NCBI GenBank assembly: GCA_019744815.1
Contig: JAIEUA010000007.1
Span: forward strand, 1 to 64,000
Direction: 5' to 3'
Length of the DNA stretch: 64,000 bases
Source of the DNA: Phycisphaerales bacterium
GTDB lineage: Bacteria; Planctomycetota; Phycisphaerae; Phycisphaerales; UBA1924
The notes below the pieces were generated by a model, which saw only the letters and a program-made list of their open reading frames with translations, was not told where the DNA came from and made no database searches. Made by a program: the position numbers and the translations under genes. This document shows positions 17,212 through 26,242 of the stretch, one piece after another; the stretch's first letter is position 1, and each line of letters starts with the position of its first letter.

Positions 17212-18405
17212 ATGACCCGAGTCGCCGCCCGGCTGCAGCCCTTTGGAACCACCATCTTCGCCGAGATGACGGCCCTGGCCAACAAGCACGGGGCGGTCAA
17301 TCTGGCCCAGGGGTTCCCGGATTTCGACGGGCCCGAGGCGGCCAAGGCGGCGGCCAAGGCCGCGATCGACGCCGGGGAGGCCCAGTACGCCCGGATGTCG
17401 GGCGTGCCGAAGCTGAACCAGGCGGTTGCCGGGGCGTTTGCCGGGCGGACCGGCTTGGCCATCGACCCCGACGCCCACGTCACCATCACCAGCGGCTGCA
17501 CCGAGGCGATCGCCGCGACCTTCCTGGGTCTGATCAACCCGGGCGACGAGGTGATCCTCTTTGAGCCGTTCTATGACAGTTACCGCGCCTGTGTTGCGAT
17601 GGCGGGGGCTCGGCCCCGGTTCGTGACCCTGCGGCCGGGGGCGCGCGTCGGTGGGAAGGGCTTTGGGTTTGATCCCGACGAGTTGCGACGGGCGTTCACG
17701 GACAAGACGCGGGCGATTCTGGTGAACACGCCGCACAACCCGACCGGGAAAGTGTTCACGCGGGCGGAGCTGGAGTTGATCGCCGGGCTGTGCCGCGACC
17801 TGAACGTGATGGCGATCACCGACGAGGTGTACGAGCACCTTACGTACGACGCGAGCAAGCCGCATGTGTCGTTGGCGTCGATGCCGGGGATGTTTGACCG
17901 CACCGTGACTTTGTCGAGCGTGGGCAAGAGCTTCAGCCTGACGGGCTGGAAGATCGGCTGGGCGATCGCGCCGCCGACGCTGACCGCGGGCGTGCGTGCG
18001 GCGCATCAGTTTCTCACCTTTGCGACGGCGACTCCATTGCAGCACGGGGCGGCGGCGATCATCGCGAACCCGGGTGCAGCGGTGCGGGAGTATGTCGATC
18101 TCTTCCGGCGGAACCGCGATGTGCTTTCGTCGGCGCTGCGCGAGCTCGGCTTCCGGGTTTACGACGCCGAGGGAACGTACTTCATCATGGCGGACCACAC
18201 CGAGGTGAGCCGGCGGCTGGGAGTCACCGGCGATCGTGGGTTGTGTGCCGCGATGATCGAGAAGTACGGCGTGGCGGCGATCCCGCCCAGCGTGTTCTAC
18301 GAGAACCAGGAGCACGGACGGTCGCTGGTGCGGTTTACGTACTGCAAGAAGGCGGCGACGATCGACGAGGCGATTCGGCGGCTGGAGCGGATGCGTACAG
18401 CGTGA
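17212..18405 (+). CDS. Class I/II PLP-dependent aminotransferase (kynurenine/methionine aminotransferase-like)
   Basis: A 397-residue aminotransferase of fold type I. It has NLAQGFPDFDGP near the start, the substrate/PLP region ITSGCTEAIAATF (about 92-104), NTPHNPTGKVFTR (about 172-184), DEVYEHLTY (about 204-212, PLP-binding Asp and Tyr) and the lysine motif SVGKSFSLTGWKIGW with Lys239. The family around MetB-linked YbdL and kynurenine aminotransferases shares this layout; the true substrate cannot be fixed. ATG 17212 is used because the family N-terminus (RLQPFGTTIFAEM) starts there. It is followed by a secreted peptidase gene with its own ribosome site. Confidence 0.87.
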   Translation: MTRVAARLQPFGTTIFAEMTALANKHGAVNLAQGFPDFDGPEAAKAAAKAAIDAGEAQYARMSGVPKLNQAVAGAFAGRTGLAIDPDAHVTITSGCTEAIAATFLGLINPGDEVILFEPFYDSYRACVAMAGARPRFVTLRPGARVGGKGFGFDPDELRRAFTDKTRAILVNTPHNPTGKVFTRAELELIAGLCRDLNVMAITDEVYEHLTYDASKPHVSLASMPGMFDRTVTLSSVGKSFSLTGWKIGWAIAPPTLTAGVRAAHQFLTFATATPLQHGAAAIIANPGAAVREYVDLFRRNRDVLSSALRELGFRVYDAEGTYFIMADHTEVSRRLGVTGDRGLCAAMIEKYGVAAIPPSVFYENQEHGRSLVRFTYCKKAATIDEAIRRLERMRTA

Positions 18406-18557
18406 CGGATCGGTCGGGGTTTCTGCGGGGTGTGGTGCGGGAATCCGCTGGGAAACATGTGATTTGTGGTTCCGAGAACCGATTTCGTGCGGCCATCGAC
18501 GGCCGCGTGCGGTATCGTTTTTCGAGGCCGCACAGCCTTTCGAGGAGGATTGCCCTG

Positions 18558-20927
18558 ATGCCACGCTTTGTTCTTGCTCTTCCCGCGCTCGCCGGGCTTG
18601 CTGTTGGTTTCGCCGGCGCTCGCGCCGGGGAGCCGGTCCATGTGCACGCCGAGACGGGTTGCGACGGCGTGACCCATACGGGATGCGGCAAGGCGGCGAT
18701 GATGCGCCAGCGGTTCCTCGAGGGCGGAAGCCCGACCGGGGAGGGTCCGGGCTGGAATCCCGACCAGAACGTGTTCGAGGACCGCGAGGCGATCGGTGAC
18801 ACCGATGTGCTCAACAACAACCTCGACATCGCGATCGATCCGGCCACGAGCAACATCAGCGGCAGCAACACCATCACGCTGCAGGCGGTGAACAACATCA
18901 GCCAGTTCACCTTCATGCTGCGGAACAACTACACCGTCAGCAGCATCCTGGTGAACGGCGTGAGCGTCGCGATCCCGGCGAGCCCGCCGGCGGGCAACTA
19001 CTCCCGCACGATCACGCTCAATCGCACCTACCTCGCGGGCGAGACACTCACGATCAAGATCACGTACTCGGGCACGGCGGTGAACGTCGGGCTCGGGTCG
19101 ATCTTCTTCACGACACAGAACGGCGTGCCGGTGGTCAGCACGTTGAGCCAGCCGTACTACGCGGCCACCTGGTGGCCCTGCAAAGACGGCAACGTTCAGC
19201 AGCCCGGCGACAACATCGACAAGGCGACCTGGACGTTCGCTTTGACGACGCCGAGCAACCTGACGGGCGTGTCGAACGGCGTGTTCCAGGGCGTGGACAC
19301 GCTGCCGGACGGCCGCAAGAAGTGGCGGTACCAGAGCAACATCCCGATGAGCACGTACTTGGCGTGCTTCAGCGCGACGAACTACAACGTGATCACGACG
19401 CCCTACTCGTGGACGCCCCCCGGTGGCGGCACGCCGGTGAACTTCAACTTCAAGATGTACCTGTATCCGACCAGCGACACCGTCGCCAACCGGAACAACT
19501 GGCTGCAGGTGCTGCCGATGATGGACGCGTTCCAGCCTGTCTACGGCGTCTATCCGTTCGCGAGCGAGGGCTACGGGATGTACCAGTTCCCGTTCAGCGG
19601 CGGCATGGAGCACCAGACCATGACCGGTCAGGGTGTCTTCATCACCTCGGTCACGGCGCACGAGCTTGGGCATCAATGGTGGGGCGACCATGTGACGTGC
19701 CGCTACTGGAATGACATCTGGTTCAACGAAGGCCTGGCGTCGTACTCCGAGGCGATCTGGGAAGAGCGCAGGCCTGGCTCGACCGGCGCGGCCGCGCTGC
19801 AGTCGGCGATGATCGCCCGCAAGCCCGCGGCGGCGGCGGTCGGCGGCACGGTGTACAACTACGCGACCAACAACGTGAATCGGCTCTTCGACGGCGACCT
19901 TACCTACGACAAGGCCGGCTGGGTGTGGCACATGCTGCGCGGCCAGGTGGGCGACGCGACGTTCTGGAACATCCTCGCCAACATCCGCTCGCAGTACGCG
20001 GGCTCGGCGATCACCTCGGCGCAGATCGAGTCGCTGTGCGAGTCGGTCAGCGGGCGTGATCTCACCACGTTCTTCAATGAATGGGTCTACAACGGCGGTG
20101 CGCCGACGTACGTGAGCGGCTCGCAGACCTTCAGCGTCAACGGCAAGAACTACGCCCGCTTCCACATCCGGCAGTCGTCCGTGCCGACGTACCAGGTCTT
20201 CACGACGCCGATCGACGCCGCGATCGGCACGAGCGCCGGAACGGTGACGCGTCGCGTGCAGCCGCTGGCCGCGACGAGCTGGTTCGTCCGCTCGATCCCC
20301 GCGCCCGCGACCAGCTTCACGCTCGACCCGAACAACTGGATTCTCAACTACGGCAAGACCGCGGAGTCGTACATCCAGGGGCCTCCGGTGGTGCTCGATA
20401 CGGCGCCGCTGCCGGGCGCCAGCAGCGAGTTCCGCACCGCGCCCAGCAGCGTGGCGGTGACGTTCAGCGACAACATGAACGTCTCGGCCTCGAACTTCCA
20501 GGTGCTCCGCAACGGCTCGCCGATCAGCTTCACCTACGCGTGGAACCCCAGCACGCTGACCGCGACGCTCGGGTTTGAGTCACGCCTCAGCCAGGCGACC
20601 TACGCCGTCAACGTCGTCGGGGCTCCGACGAGCGCCGTCACCGCGAAGGTCCTCGACGGCGAGATCGCGACCAACGTGCCTTCGTCGCTCCCCAGCGGCA
20701 ACGGCCAGGACGGCGGCAACGCCTCGTACTCGTTCACGGTCGTTCCCGGCCCGTGCCCCGCGGACCTCAACAACGACAACAGCGTTGACGACTCCGACTT
20801 CGTGATCTTCGCCGGGTACTACGAGCAGCTGCTCACCTTCGGCGGCGACATCAACGGCGACGGCGTCACCGACGACTCGGACTTCGTGCTGTTCGGAGAT
20901 GGGTACAACGCGCTGACGTGTCCTTGA
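18558..20927 (+). CDS. Secreted M1-like zinc peptidase with C-terminal dockerin-like repeats
   Basis: A 789-residue exported metalloprotease. The signal peptide is about 1-23 (ending AGARAGE). An N-terminal beta-saddle domain leads to the catalytic part with H368-E-L-G-H372, 18 residues, then Glu391 (NEGLASY), the gluzincin HEXXH-X18-E layout. The exopeptidase motif is GGMEH in place of the classical GAMEN. A C-terminal Ig-like part is followed by CPADLNNDNSVDDSDFVIFA and a second INGDGVTDDSDFVLFG loop, ending in LTCP, the dockerin-like tail frequent in planctomycete secreted enzymes. AGGAGG lies 9 nt before ATG 18558. A paralogue of the same length is at 22460-24853. Confidence 0.88.
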   Translation: MPRFVLALPALAGLAVGFAGARAGEPVHVHAETGCDGVTHTGCGKAAMMRQRFLEGGSPTGEGPGWNPDQNVFEDREAIGDTDVLNNNLDIAIDPATSNISGSNTITLQAVNNISQFTFMLRNNYTVSSILVNGVSVAIPASPPAGNYSRTITLNRTYLAGETLTIKITYSGTAVNVGLGSIFFTTQNGVPVVSTLSQPYYAATWWPCKDGNVQQPGDNIDKATWTFALTTPSNLTGVSNGVFQGVDTLPDGRKKWRYQSNIPMSTYLACFSATNYNVITTPYSWTPPGGGTPVNFNFKMYLYPTSDTVANRNNWLQVLPMMDAFQPVYGVYPFASEGYGMYQFPFSGGMEHQTMTGQGVFITSVTAHELGHQWWGDHVTCRYWNDIWFNEGLASYSEAIWEERRPGSTGAAALQSAMIARKPAAAAVGGTVYNYATNNVNRLFDGDLTYDKAGWVWHMLRGQVGDATFWNILANIRSQYAGSAITSAQIESLCESVSGRDLTTFFNEWVYNGGAPTYVSGSQTFSVNGKNYARFHIRQSSVPTYQVFTTPIDAAIGTSAGTVTRRVQPLAATSWFVRSIPAPATSFTLDPNNWILNYGKTAESYIQGPPVVLDTAPLPGASSEFRTAPSSVAVTFSDNMNVSASNFQVLRNGSPISFTYAWNPSTLTATLGFESRLSQATYAVNVVGAPTSAVTAKVLDGEIATNVPSSLPSGNGQDGGNASYSFTVVPGPCPADLNNDNSVDDSDFVIFAGYYEQLLTFGGDINGDGVTDDSDFVLFGDGYNALTCP

Positions 20928-20930
20928 GCG

Positions 20931-21041
20931 GGAAGAGACGGAGAGACGAAGAGACGGAGAGACGAAGTGATCAAGACGCCAGAAGACGGAGTGCCTTGAA
21001 CACTCCGTCTCTTCGTCTCTCTGTCTCTTCGTCTCTTTCTC
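20931..21041. repeat. Palindromic element, 8-nt period arms (GAGACGRA family), between convergent genes
   Basis: Left arm 20932-20969 is GAGACGGA, GAGACGAA, GAGACGGA, GAGACGAA. The right arm 21001-21041 (CACTCCGTCTCTTCGTCTCT...) is its complement. The element starts 4 nt after the peptidase stop codon and runs into the stop codon of the DUF1015 gene, filling the whole convergent gap. It could end transcription from both sides. Confidence 0.8.
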
Positions 21042-22396
21042 TACTCCAACGGATTCACAAACAAACCCGTCGCCAGCTTGGGATAGAAGAACGTGCTCTT
21101 CTGCGGCATCAGCTCGTTCGCGCGGCTCACGGCCTTCACCGCGTTCAAAGGCGTCGGCCGCACGATCACGGCCATCTGCGGGACGAAGCCCTTTCCGCCG
21201 CCGGCGCCGGTCTCGTGTCCGGCGCCGATGTCGAGAACCTCGCCGACGGTGTGCGGGAACGCCCACTTCACGCTCTGGCCACCGTTCAGCTTGGGCTGGC
21301 AGATCTCCTCGACGATCAGGTACTGGATGATCGCGACATCGAGCGTCCGCCACTCACGCGGCTTGGTGGCGAACCGCTTCGCGAGCGGGTCGGCCTGTGC
21401 CGGCTTGATGATGAAACCCTGCTTGCTCGCGAAGTCGTACAGGCCCAGGCGGTTCTCGCCCATCGATTCCAACTGGTGCAGCACCTTCTCGAGCTGATGC
21501 GCATCACCCGCGACGGGCTCGAAGAGCAGCGTGGACGCCGCGGCCTGCATGAAGGCTCCCAGCGAGTAGTCCTTCATGCCGCCCAGCACGCGGTGGGTCG
21601 GGCCGATCACCAGCCCGGGGTCGCTCATGCCGACGAGCACCATCATGCTCTTGCGGGCCGGATGATCCGCGGGCACGGCGCCGCTCGACTCGAGGAGCTT
21701 GATGTAGTTCAGCCCGGTGGTGTAGCGGTGGTGGCCGTCGGCGATGAAGATGTCCTCGCCGGCGAGGGCCTTCTGGTACGCGGCGATCGTGGCGGCGTCT
21801 TCGACGGTCCACAGCTCGTGCCGCACGTTGTCCAACGGCGTCGTCGCGGTCCGGTCCGGCGCACGCTGTGCCATGATGTCGCGGACGATGCGAGTCGCGG
21901 CACCGGACTCGTCGGCGTGGAGGCCGAAGACGGGCGAGAGCTGGGCCCGCGTGGCCTTCATCAGCGCGAAGCGGTCTTCCTTGGGACCGCTGAACGTCTC
22001 TTCGTGCGGCAGCACGCCGCCGCCGGCGCGGGGGCCGAACGGGAGCGCGTCGGTGGTGATCGCCATGCCGCAGCGCTGCACCGTCTGCTTCGTGCCCGCG
22101 ACGTTGAACTCGAACGTTTGGCGGTAGGCGAACATCGCGGGCGTCTCGCGGCGGGCGAGCGTCCGGTCGGCCAGCCATTTGCGGTACTGATTGCCCGCGG
22201 CTTCGTATGTCTCGGTCGGGCCGAGCTCCTTCGCGGGAACGTGCGGCAAGTCGATCGCGACGATGTTGCCCGCGTGCCGGTGCAAGAGCTGCTCCTTGCC
22301 CTTGAGATCAAGCACGTCGTAGGGCGGAGCGATGAGGTGAGAGAGCTCGGCGGTGTTGGTGTACTGGACCGCGCGGAACGGATAGACGTTGGCCAT
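21041..22396 (-). CDS. DUF1015 family protein
   Basis: A 451-residue cytoplasmic protein of the conserved DUF1015 family, whose function is unknown. It opens with MANVYPFRAVQY and APPYDVLD, characteristic of the family, and contains YRQTFEF, the central KEDRFALMKATRAQLSPVFGL segment, FIADGHHRYTTGLNY (a conserved DGHHRY motif with possible metal-binding His) and MVLVGMSDPGLVIGPTHR. ATG 22396 is preferred to the TTG at 22402 because TACAGT sits 5 nt upstream of it and the family starts there. It lies between two paralogous secreted peptidases in the same gap-free block, but no functional link is evident. Confidence 0.88.
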   Translation of the reverse strand: MANVYPFRAVQYTNTAELSHLIAPPYDVLDLKGKEQLLHRHAGNIVAIDLPHVPAKELGPTETYEAAGNQYRKWLADRTLARRETPAMFAYRQTFEFNVAGTKQTVQRCGMAITTDALPFGPRAGGGVLPHEETFSGPKEDRFALMKATRAQLSPVFGLHADESGAATRIVRDIMAQRAPDRTATTPLDNVRHELWTVEDAATIAAYQKALAGEDIFIADGHHRYTTGLNYIKLLESSGAVPADHPARKSMMVLVGMSDPGLVIGPTHRVLGGMKDYSLGAFMQAAASTLLFEPVAGDAHQLEKVLHQLESMGENRLGLYDFASKQGFIIKPAQADPLAKRFATKPREWRTLDVAIIQYLIVEEICQPKLNGGQSVKWAFPHTVGEVLDIGAGHETGAGGGKGFVPQMAVIVRPTPLNAVKAVSRANELMPQKSTFFYPKLATGLFVNPLE

Positions 22397-22401
22397 GGCC
22401 A

Positions 22402-22407
22402 ACTGTA
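22402..22407 (-). promoter_or_regulatory. -10-like hexamer TACAGT, DUF1015 gene
   Basis: TACAGT ends 5 nt before the ATG at 22396, the same arrangement as for the other apparently leaderless genes. No -35 box is evident. Confidence 0.45.
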
Positions 22408-22459
22408 GCGATTTCGGGGTTGCGGTTGCCGGTTCGCGCGACGAGATTTCGTCGCTTGA

Positions 22460-24853
22460 CTACGGGCACTCGAGCGTGTTGTACGCGTCGGCGAAGAGGA
22501 CGAAGTCCGCGTCGTCGGTGAGGCCGTCGCCGTTGAAGTCGGCGACCATGGTCACCAGATCGTTGTACGCGCTGGCGAAGAGAACGAAGTCGGCGTCGTC
22601 GACCATCGTGTCGGCGTTGAGGTCCGCGGGGCAGGAGCCGGGCTGGACGGTGAAGCGGAGCACCGCGGGGGTCGAGGTGCCGGCGGTGCCGTTGCCGGTG
22701 GGGAAGCTGGCTGGCGAAGCGGGGTCGGCGACATCGCCGTCGAGCAGCTGCCCGCTCGTGAGCGAAGCGGGAACGCTCAGCAGCGAGACGGTGTACTCGC
22801 TCGGGCTGAGCTTGCTCTCGAACGCGATCGTCCCGATCTGGATCGCGGCGTTGTACGAGAAGGTGAACGGGACCGGGTCGCCGCCGGTGCGGGTGACCTG
22901 GAGGTTCGCGCCCGAGACGTTGACGCCCTCGCTGAAGGTCAGTTGCACGGCGCTGGGCGAGGAGGCAAAGACCGAGACGTTGCCCGCGGCCGGGGTGGTT
23001 TCGAGTATCACGGGCGGCCCGACCAACGGCGACTCGCCGGAGATCCCGTAGTTGAGGATCCAGCCGTTGGGGTCGAGCAGGACGTCGGTGGCGGTCGCCG
23101 CTCCCGAGGCGCGGACGAAGAAGCTGGTGCGGGCGCTGGGCGAGACGATGTGATCGGTCGAACCGGCGGGGGTGAGCAGCCGGATCGTCATCGGGGTGGT
23201 GAAGGTCGGCCACGCCGGGTTCTGGGTCTGGCGGATGTGGAACCGGGTCCAGTTCTTGCCGTTGAGCGTGAAGCTCTGGAGTCCCTTGGCAAAGGTCGGG
23301 GCGCCGGCGCCGTAGACCCACTCGTTGAAGAAGCTCTGCAGGTTCTTGCCGGTGGACTGCTCGAACGAGGCCCGGAACTGCTCGGTCGTGCTCGCGGAGT
23401 CCTTGAACTGGAGCGACCAGTCGCGCAGGGCGCTGAAGTACGCTTGGTCTCCGACCAGGCCGCGGAGCATGTGGAAGACCCACGCGGCCTTGCGGTAGCG
23501 AAGATCGAAGTTGAACAGCTCGGAGTCGTTGCTGGTGTCGAAGGCGTAGACCGTGCCCCCCACCGCCACGGTCAGGGGCTTGAGCTGGGAGTTCATGTAC
23601 GAGACCAGCGTCGCCTGGCCGGACGAACCCGGCCGCTTCTCGTAGTACACCGCCTCGCTGTACGAGGCGAGGCCTTCGTTGAGCCAGAGGTCGTTCCAGG
23701 TGCGGCAGGTCACCTCATCACCCCACCACATGTGGGCGAGTTCGTGCGAGGTGACGAGATCCCAGAAGGTGCCCTGGCCGGACATGGTCTGGTGCTCCAT
23801 GCCGCCGCCGAAGGGGAACTGGTAGATGCCGTAGCCCTCGTTGGGGAAGGGGTACTCGCCGTAGAGGGGGCGGAAGATGTCGAGCATGGACGAGACCTTC
23901 TCCCACTCGGCGCGACGCGCGGGAGTGTCCCAGCTCGAATAAATGTAGAAGCGGAGCGGGATCGACACGGTGCCGCCGGAGAGACCGGGGCGGGTGTAGG
24001 TGTCGGTCCACACGTTGTACTGAGCGACACTGAAGCAGGCGAGGTAGGTCGACATCGGGTAGTTGCTCACCCAGCGGGTGGTCGACTTGCCGCTGCCGGC
24101 CGGGGTGACGCTCACCATGGTGCCGTTCGACACCGCGGTGAGGTTCGAGGCGTGGGTGATCGCGATCTCCCACGTTGCCTTGTCGATGTTGTCGCCGGGG
24201 GCGCCGACGTCGCCGTCTTTGCAGGGCCACCAGGTCGCGGCGTAGTACGGCTGGCTGAGCGTGCTGACCACCGGCTGGCCGCCCTGGGTGTCCCAGAAGA
24301 CCGAGCCGAAACCCAGCGCGCCCGCCGCGGAGCCGGAGTACGGGATCGTGACCGTGAAGGTCTCGCCGGCGTTGTAGACGCGGTCGAGGGTGACCTGCTT
24401 GGCCCATGTCCCGACGCTGACCGGCGGGGCGACCGCGTTGCCGCTGACGAGGACGGGCCCGATCGAGAAGGTGTTGTTGAGCACGAAGGTGAAGGTGCTC
24501 AGCCCGTCGACCAGGCTCTTGACGGTGATGGTGCTGGTGCCGGTGATGGACTCGGTGGCCGGGAAGGGCTCGAGGGCGACGCTGTTGTGGAGCACGTCGG
24601 TGTCGGCGTACGCGGAGCGGTCGGCGAAGTCGATCGACGGCGAGTACACGCCGACGGGCGGGAGCCCCATCGCCTTGCGCATCTTCGCGAGCTCGGCCTT
24701 GCCGCAGCCGGCCCAGTGATGATCGTGGGGTTGATCAGAGAGATCGGAGCAGGCGTTCACAATCTCACGATCGGCGGCACGCGACCACTGCGCCGGCGTC
24801 ACCGCCGCGCCCGCCGCCGCCATCAGGCCGAGAACTCGTTTCCACCCGTTCAA
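22460..24853 (-). CDS. Secreted M1-like zinc peptidase with C-terminal dockerin-like repeats (paralogue)
   Basis: A 797-residue exported peptidase, paralogous to the gene at 18558. The signal peptide is about 1-27. The catalytic set is H370-E-L-A-H374 and Glu393 (LNEGLASY), with GGMEH at 350-354. The block QPYYAATWWPCKDG is shared word for word with the paralogue. The tail has two dockerin-like loops, CPADLNADTMVDDADFVLFA and FNGDGLTDDADFVLFA, ending LECP. The TTG at 24853 is chosen: GGCGGAGAG lies about 6 nt upstream and a twin-basic start and hydrophobic stretch follow; the frame beyond it toward 25045 has no protein-like composition. It is transcribed away from its paralogue, with DUF1015 between them. 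Confidence 0.87.
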   Translation of the reverse strand: MNGWKRVLGLMAAAGAAVTPAQWSRAADREIVNACSDLSDQPHDHHWAGCGKAELAKMRKAMGLPPVGVYSPSIDFADRSAYADTDVLHNSVALEPFPATESITGTSTITVKSLVDGLSTFTFVLNNTFSIGPVLVSGNAVAPPVSVGTWAKQVTLDRVYNAGETFTVTIPYSGSAAGALGFGSVFWDTQGGQPVVSTLSQPYYAATWWPCKDGDVGAPGDNIDKATWEIAITHASNLTAVSNGTMVSVTPAGSGKSTTRWVSNYPMSTYLACFSVAQYNVWTDTYTRPGLSGGTVSIPLRFYIYSSWDTPARRAEWEKVSSMLDIFRPLYGEYPFPNEGYGIYQFPFGGGMEHQTMSGQGTFWDLVTSHELAHMWWGDEVTCRTWNDLWLNEGLASYSEAVYYEKRPGSSGQATLVSYMNSQLKPLTVAVGGTVYAFDTSNDSELFNFDLRYRKAAWVFHMLRGLVGDQAYFSALRDWSLQFKDSASTTEQFRASFEQSTGKNLQSFFNEWVYGAGAPTFAKGLQSFTLNGKNWTRFHIRQTQNPAWPTFTTPMTIRLLTPAGSTDHIVSPSARTSFFVRASGAATATDVLLDPNGWILNYGISGESPLVGPPVILETTPAAGNVSVFASSPSAVQLTFSEGVNVSGANLQVTRTGGDPVPFTFSYNAAIQIGTIAFESKLSPSEYTVSLLSVPASLTSGQLLDGDVADPASPASFPTGNGTAGTSTPAVLRFTVQPGSCPADLNADTMVDDADFVLFASAYNDLVTMVADFNGDGLTDDADFVLFADAYNTLECP

Positions 24854-25115
24854 GCGATCTCTCCGCCTCCGGCAGGGTCGGGCACACTCACCCCTCTGCG
24901 TCGGCCATTCTCTCAGCGAATCCTTCGCTATATGCGTCAGATGTGGTGCACAAACGCGACGATTGCAGGCGCATTCCTCGAACAACTCCGAAATCTGTGG
25001 TCGAGATCCATGGTGACCCCCGGAACCGGCGGAACGGGGGTCCAAACAAAATCCTTCCTCATGGAGAGCGAATCGGTTCCGTCCGCGGATGCGTCGGCTA
25101 TTCTTTCGTCACCAC

Positions 25116-25187
25116 GCGGGTGTAGCTCAGTGGTAGAGCGTCAGCCTTCCAAGCTGAATGTCGAGGGTTCAAATCCCTTCGCCCGCT
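25116..25187 (+). tRNA. tRNA-Gly (anticodon TCC)
   Basis: A 72-nt cloverleaf. The acceptor stem is GCGGGTG with CGCCCGC (one G-T pair), the D arm is TAGCTCAGTGGTAGAGC, the anticodon stem-loop is TCAGCCTTCCAAGCTGA with anticodon TCC, and the T arm is GAGGGTTCAAATCCCTT. The discriminator is T, usual for bacterial glycine tRNA. CCA is not encoded. Confidence 0.95.
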
Positions 25188-25280
25188 TTCGGTCCAAGGT
25201 TCAATGACCGCTCACGGGAAGAGCCTGGCGTGCGTCCTGACGTTCGCCGGGCTCTTTGACCAAGCCACGGCGTGAGACCG

Positions 25281-25946
25281 TTAGCTGGCCTGAGCAACCC
25301 CGACCAGTCCGGCGCGGATCGCGATCCGTGCCAGCTCCACGCGGTTGGCCACGCCGAGCTTCTCGCCGAGCGAGACGCGGTGCCATTCGACGGTCTTGAC
25401 GCTGCGTCCGAGCTTCTGAGCGATGGCGGACGTGGCGAGACCCTCGCCGATGAGGCGCAGAATCTCGATCTCACGGTCGGTGAGTTCCTTGAGCGGCCCG
25501 GGGTCGTCGTGCTGGGCGCGGACGTACTCGGTCGCGGAGTCGGGCTTCATCTCCGGGGAGAAGGGCCTGGCGACGATGATCGCGCGCGGGGCGCCGTCGT
25601 TCATGGGGAACTGCCGCATCACGCAGCGCATCATGACGCCCTTGATCTGGCCGTCGCAGGTGATCGGATGGCCGGCCTGGATCACGCGGCGAACGAGTGT
25701 GAGACGTTCACCAGCGATCTCCATTCCCATGACGTCGAGCATGGAGCGCCCGGTCACGGGTTGGCCGTCGGTGCCGGCCAGACACGCGGTCGCTTGCTCG
25801 TTGGCGAAGTGGATCACGCCGTCGTGGTCGACGATCATGACTTGCGCGCCGGAATCGAAAACCAAAGCGTCCCAAAACGCTGAGACCGGACCTCCTCGAG
25901 CCTGCTGGCTTGAGAGTGCCGCGATCGCTCCTTGACCCGTGGTCAT
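25281..25946 (-). CDS. PAS-domain LuxR-type transcriptional regulator
   Basis: A 221-residue regulator. The N-terminal half (about 25-130) reads as a PAS domain: FDSGAQVMIVDHDGVIHFAN, then GRSMLDVMG and a core ending APRAIIVARPF. The C-terminal 60 residues form a LuxR/NarL helix-turn-helix: LTDREIEILRLIGEGLATS, AIAQKLGRSVKTVEWHRVSLGEKLGV. No receiver domain or Asp phosphorylation site is present, so a small ligand or redox signal to the PAS domain is likelier than phosphotransfer. It is transcribed alone, divergent from the LOG gene; the target genes are unknown. Confidence 0.85.
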   Translation of the reverse strand: MTTGQGAIAALSSQQARGGPVSAFWDALVFDSGAQVMIVDHDGVIHFANEQATACLAGTDGQPVTGRSMLDVMGMEIAGERLTLVRRVIQAGHPITCDGQIKGVMMRCVMRQFPMNDGAPRAIIVARPFSPEMKPDSATEYVRAQHDDPGPLKELTDREIEILRLIGEGLATSAIAQKLGRSVKTVEWHRVSLGEKLGVANRVELARIAIRAGLVGVAQAS

Positions 25947-26242
25947 GCGTGCGTCCCCGCTCCGGATATCTGCTGCGCCGCCCCGCTGCGAGGCGCGGTG
26001 TCCCCGGTGACACCGCGCCCGATTCGGGCCGCAGGGAATCCCCGGAAGATCCCCTGCGGCCGATCATCTTCCGCTTCTCGTTCGCATCTCGTCAAGCGGG
26101 GTATGCAAGGGAATACGAGAATCATTCGCAACATTCACGGTCCGATTCCGGCGATGACTCTCCGATTCGTTTTCTGTGTCAAGGAGAGGCGGACATTCAC
26201 ATCCGCTGTTCGGGCGTGATCGCTCGGTCCGATCATGCATGC

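Noticed and set aside
24854..25045. Longer start of the second M1-like peptidase
   Set aside because: The added residues are Arg/Cys-rich with no signal peptide; a ribosome site and hydrophobic leader mark the TTG at 24853.
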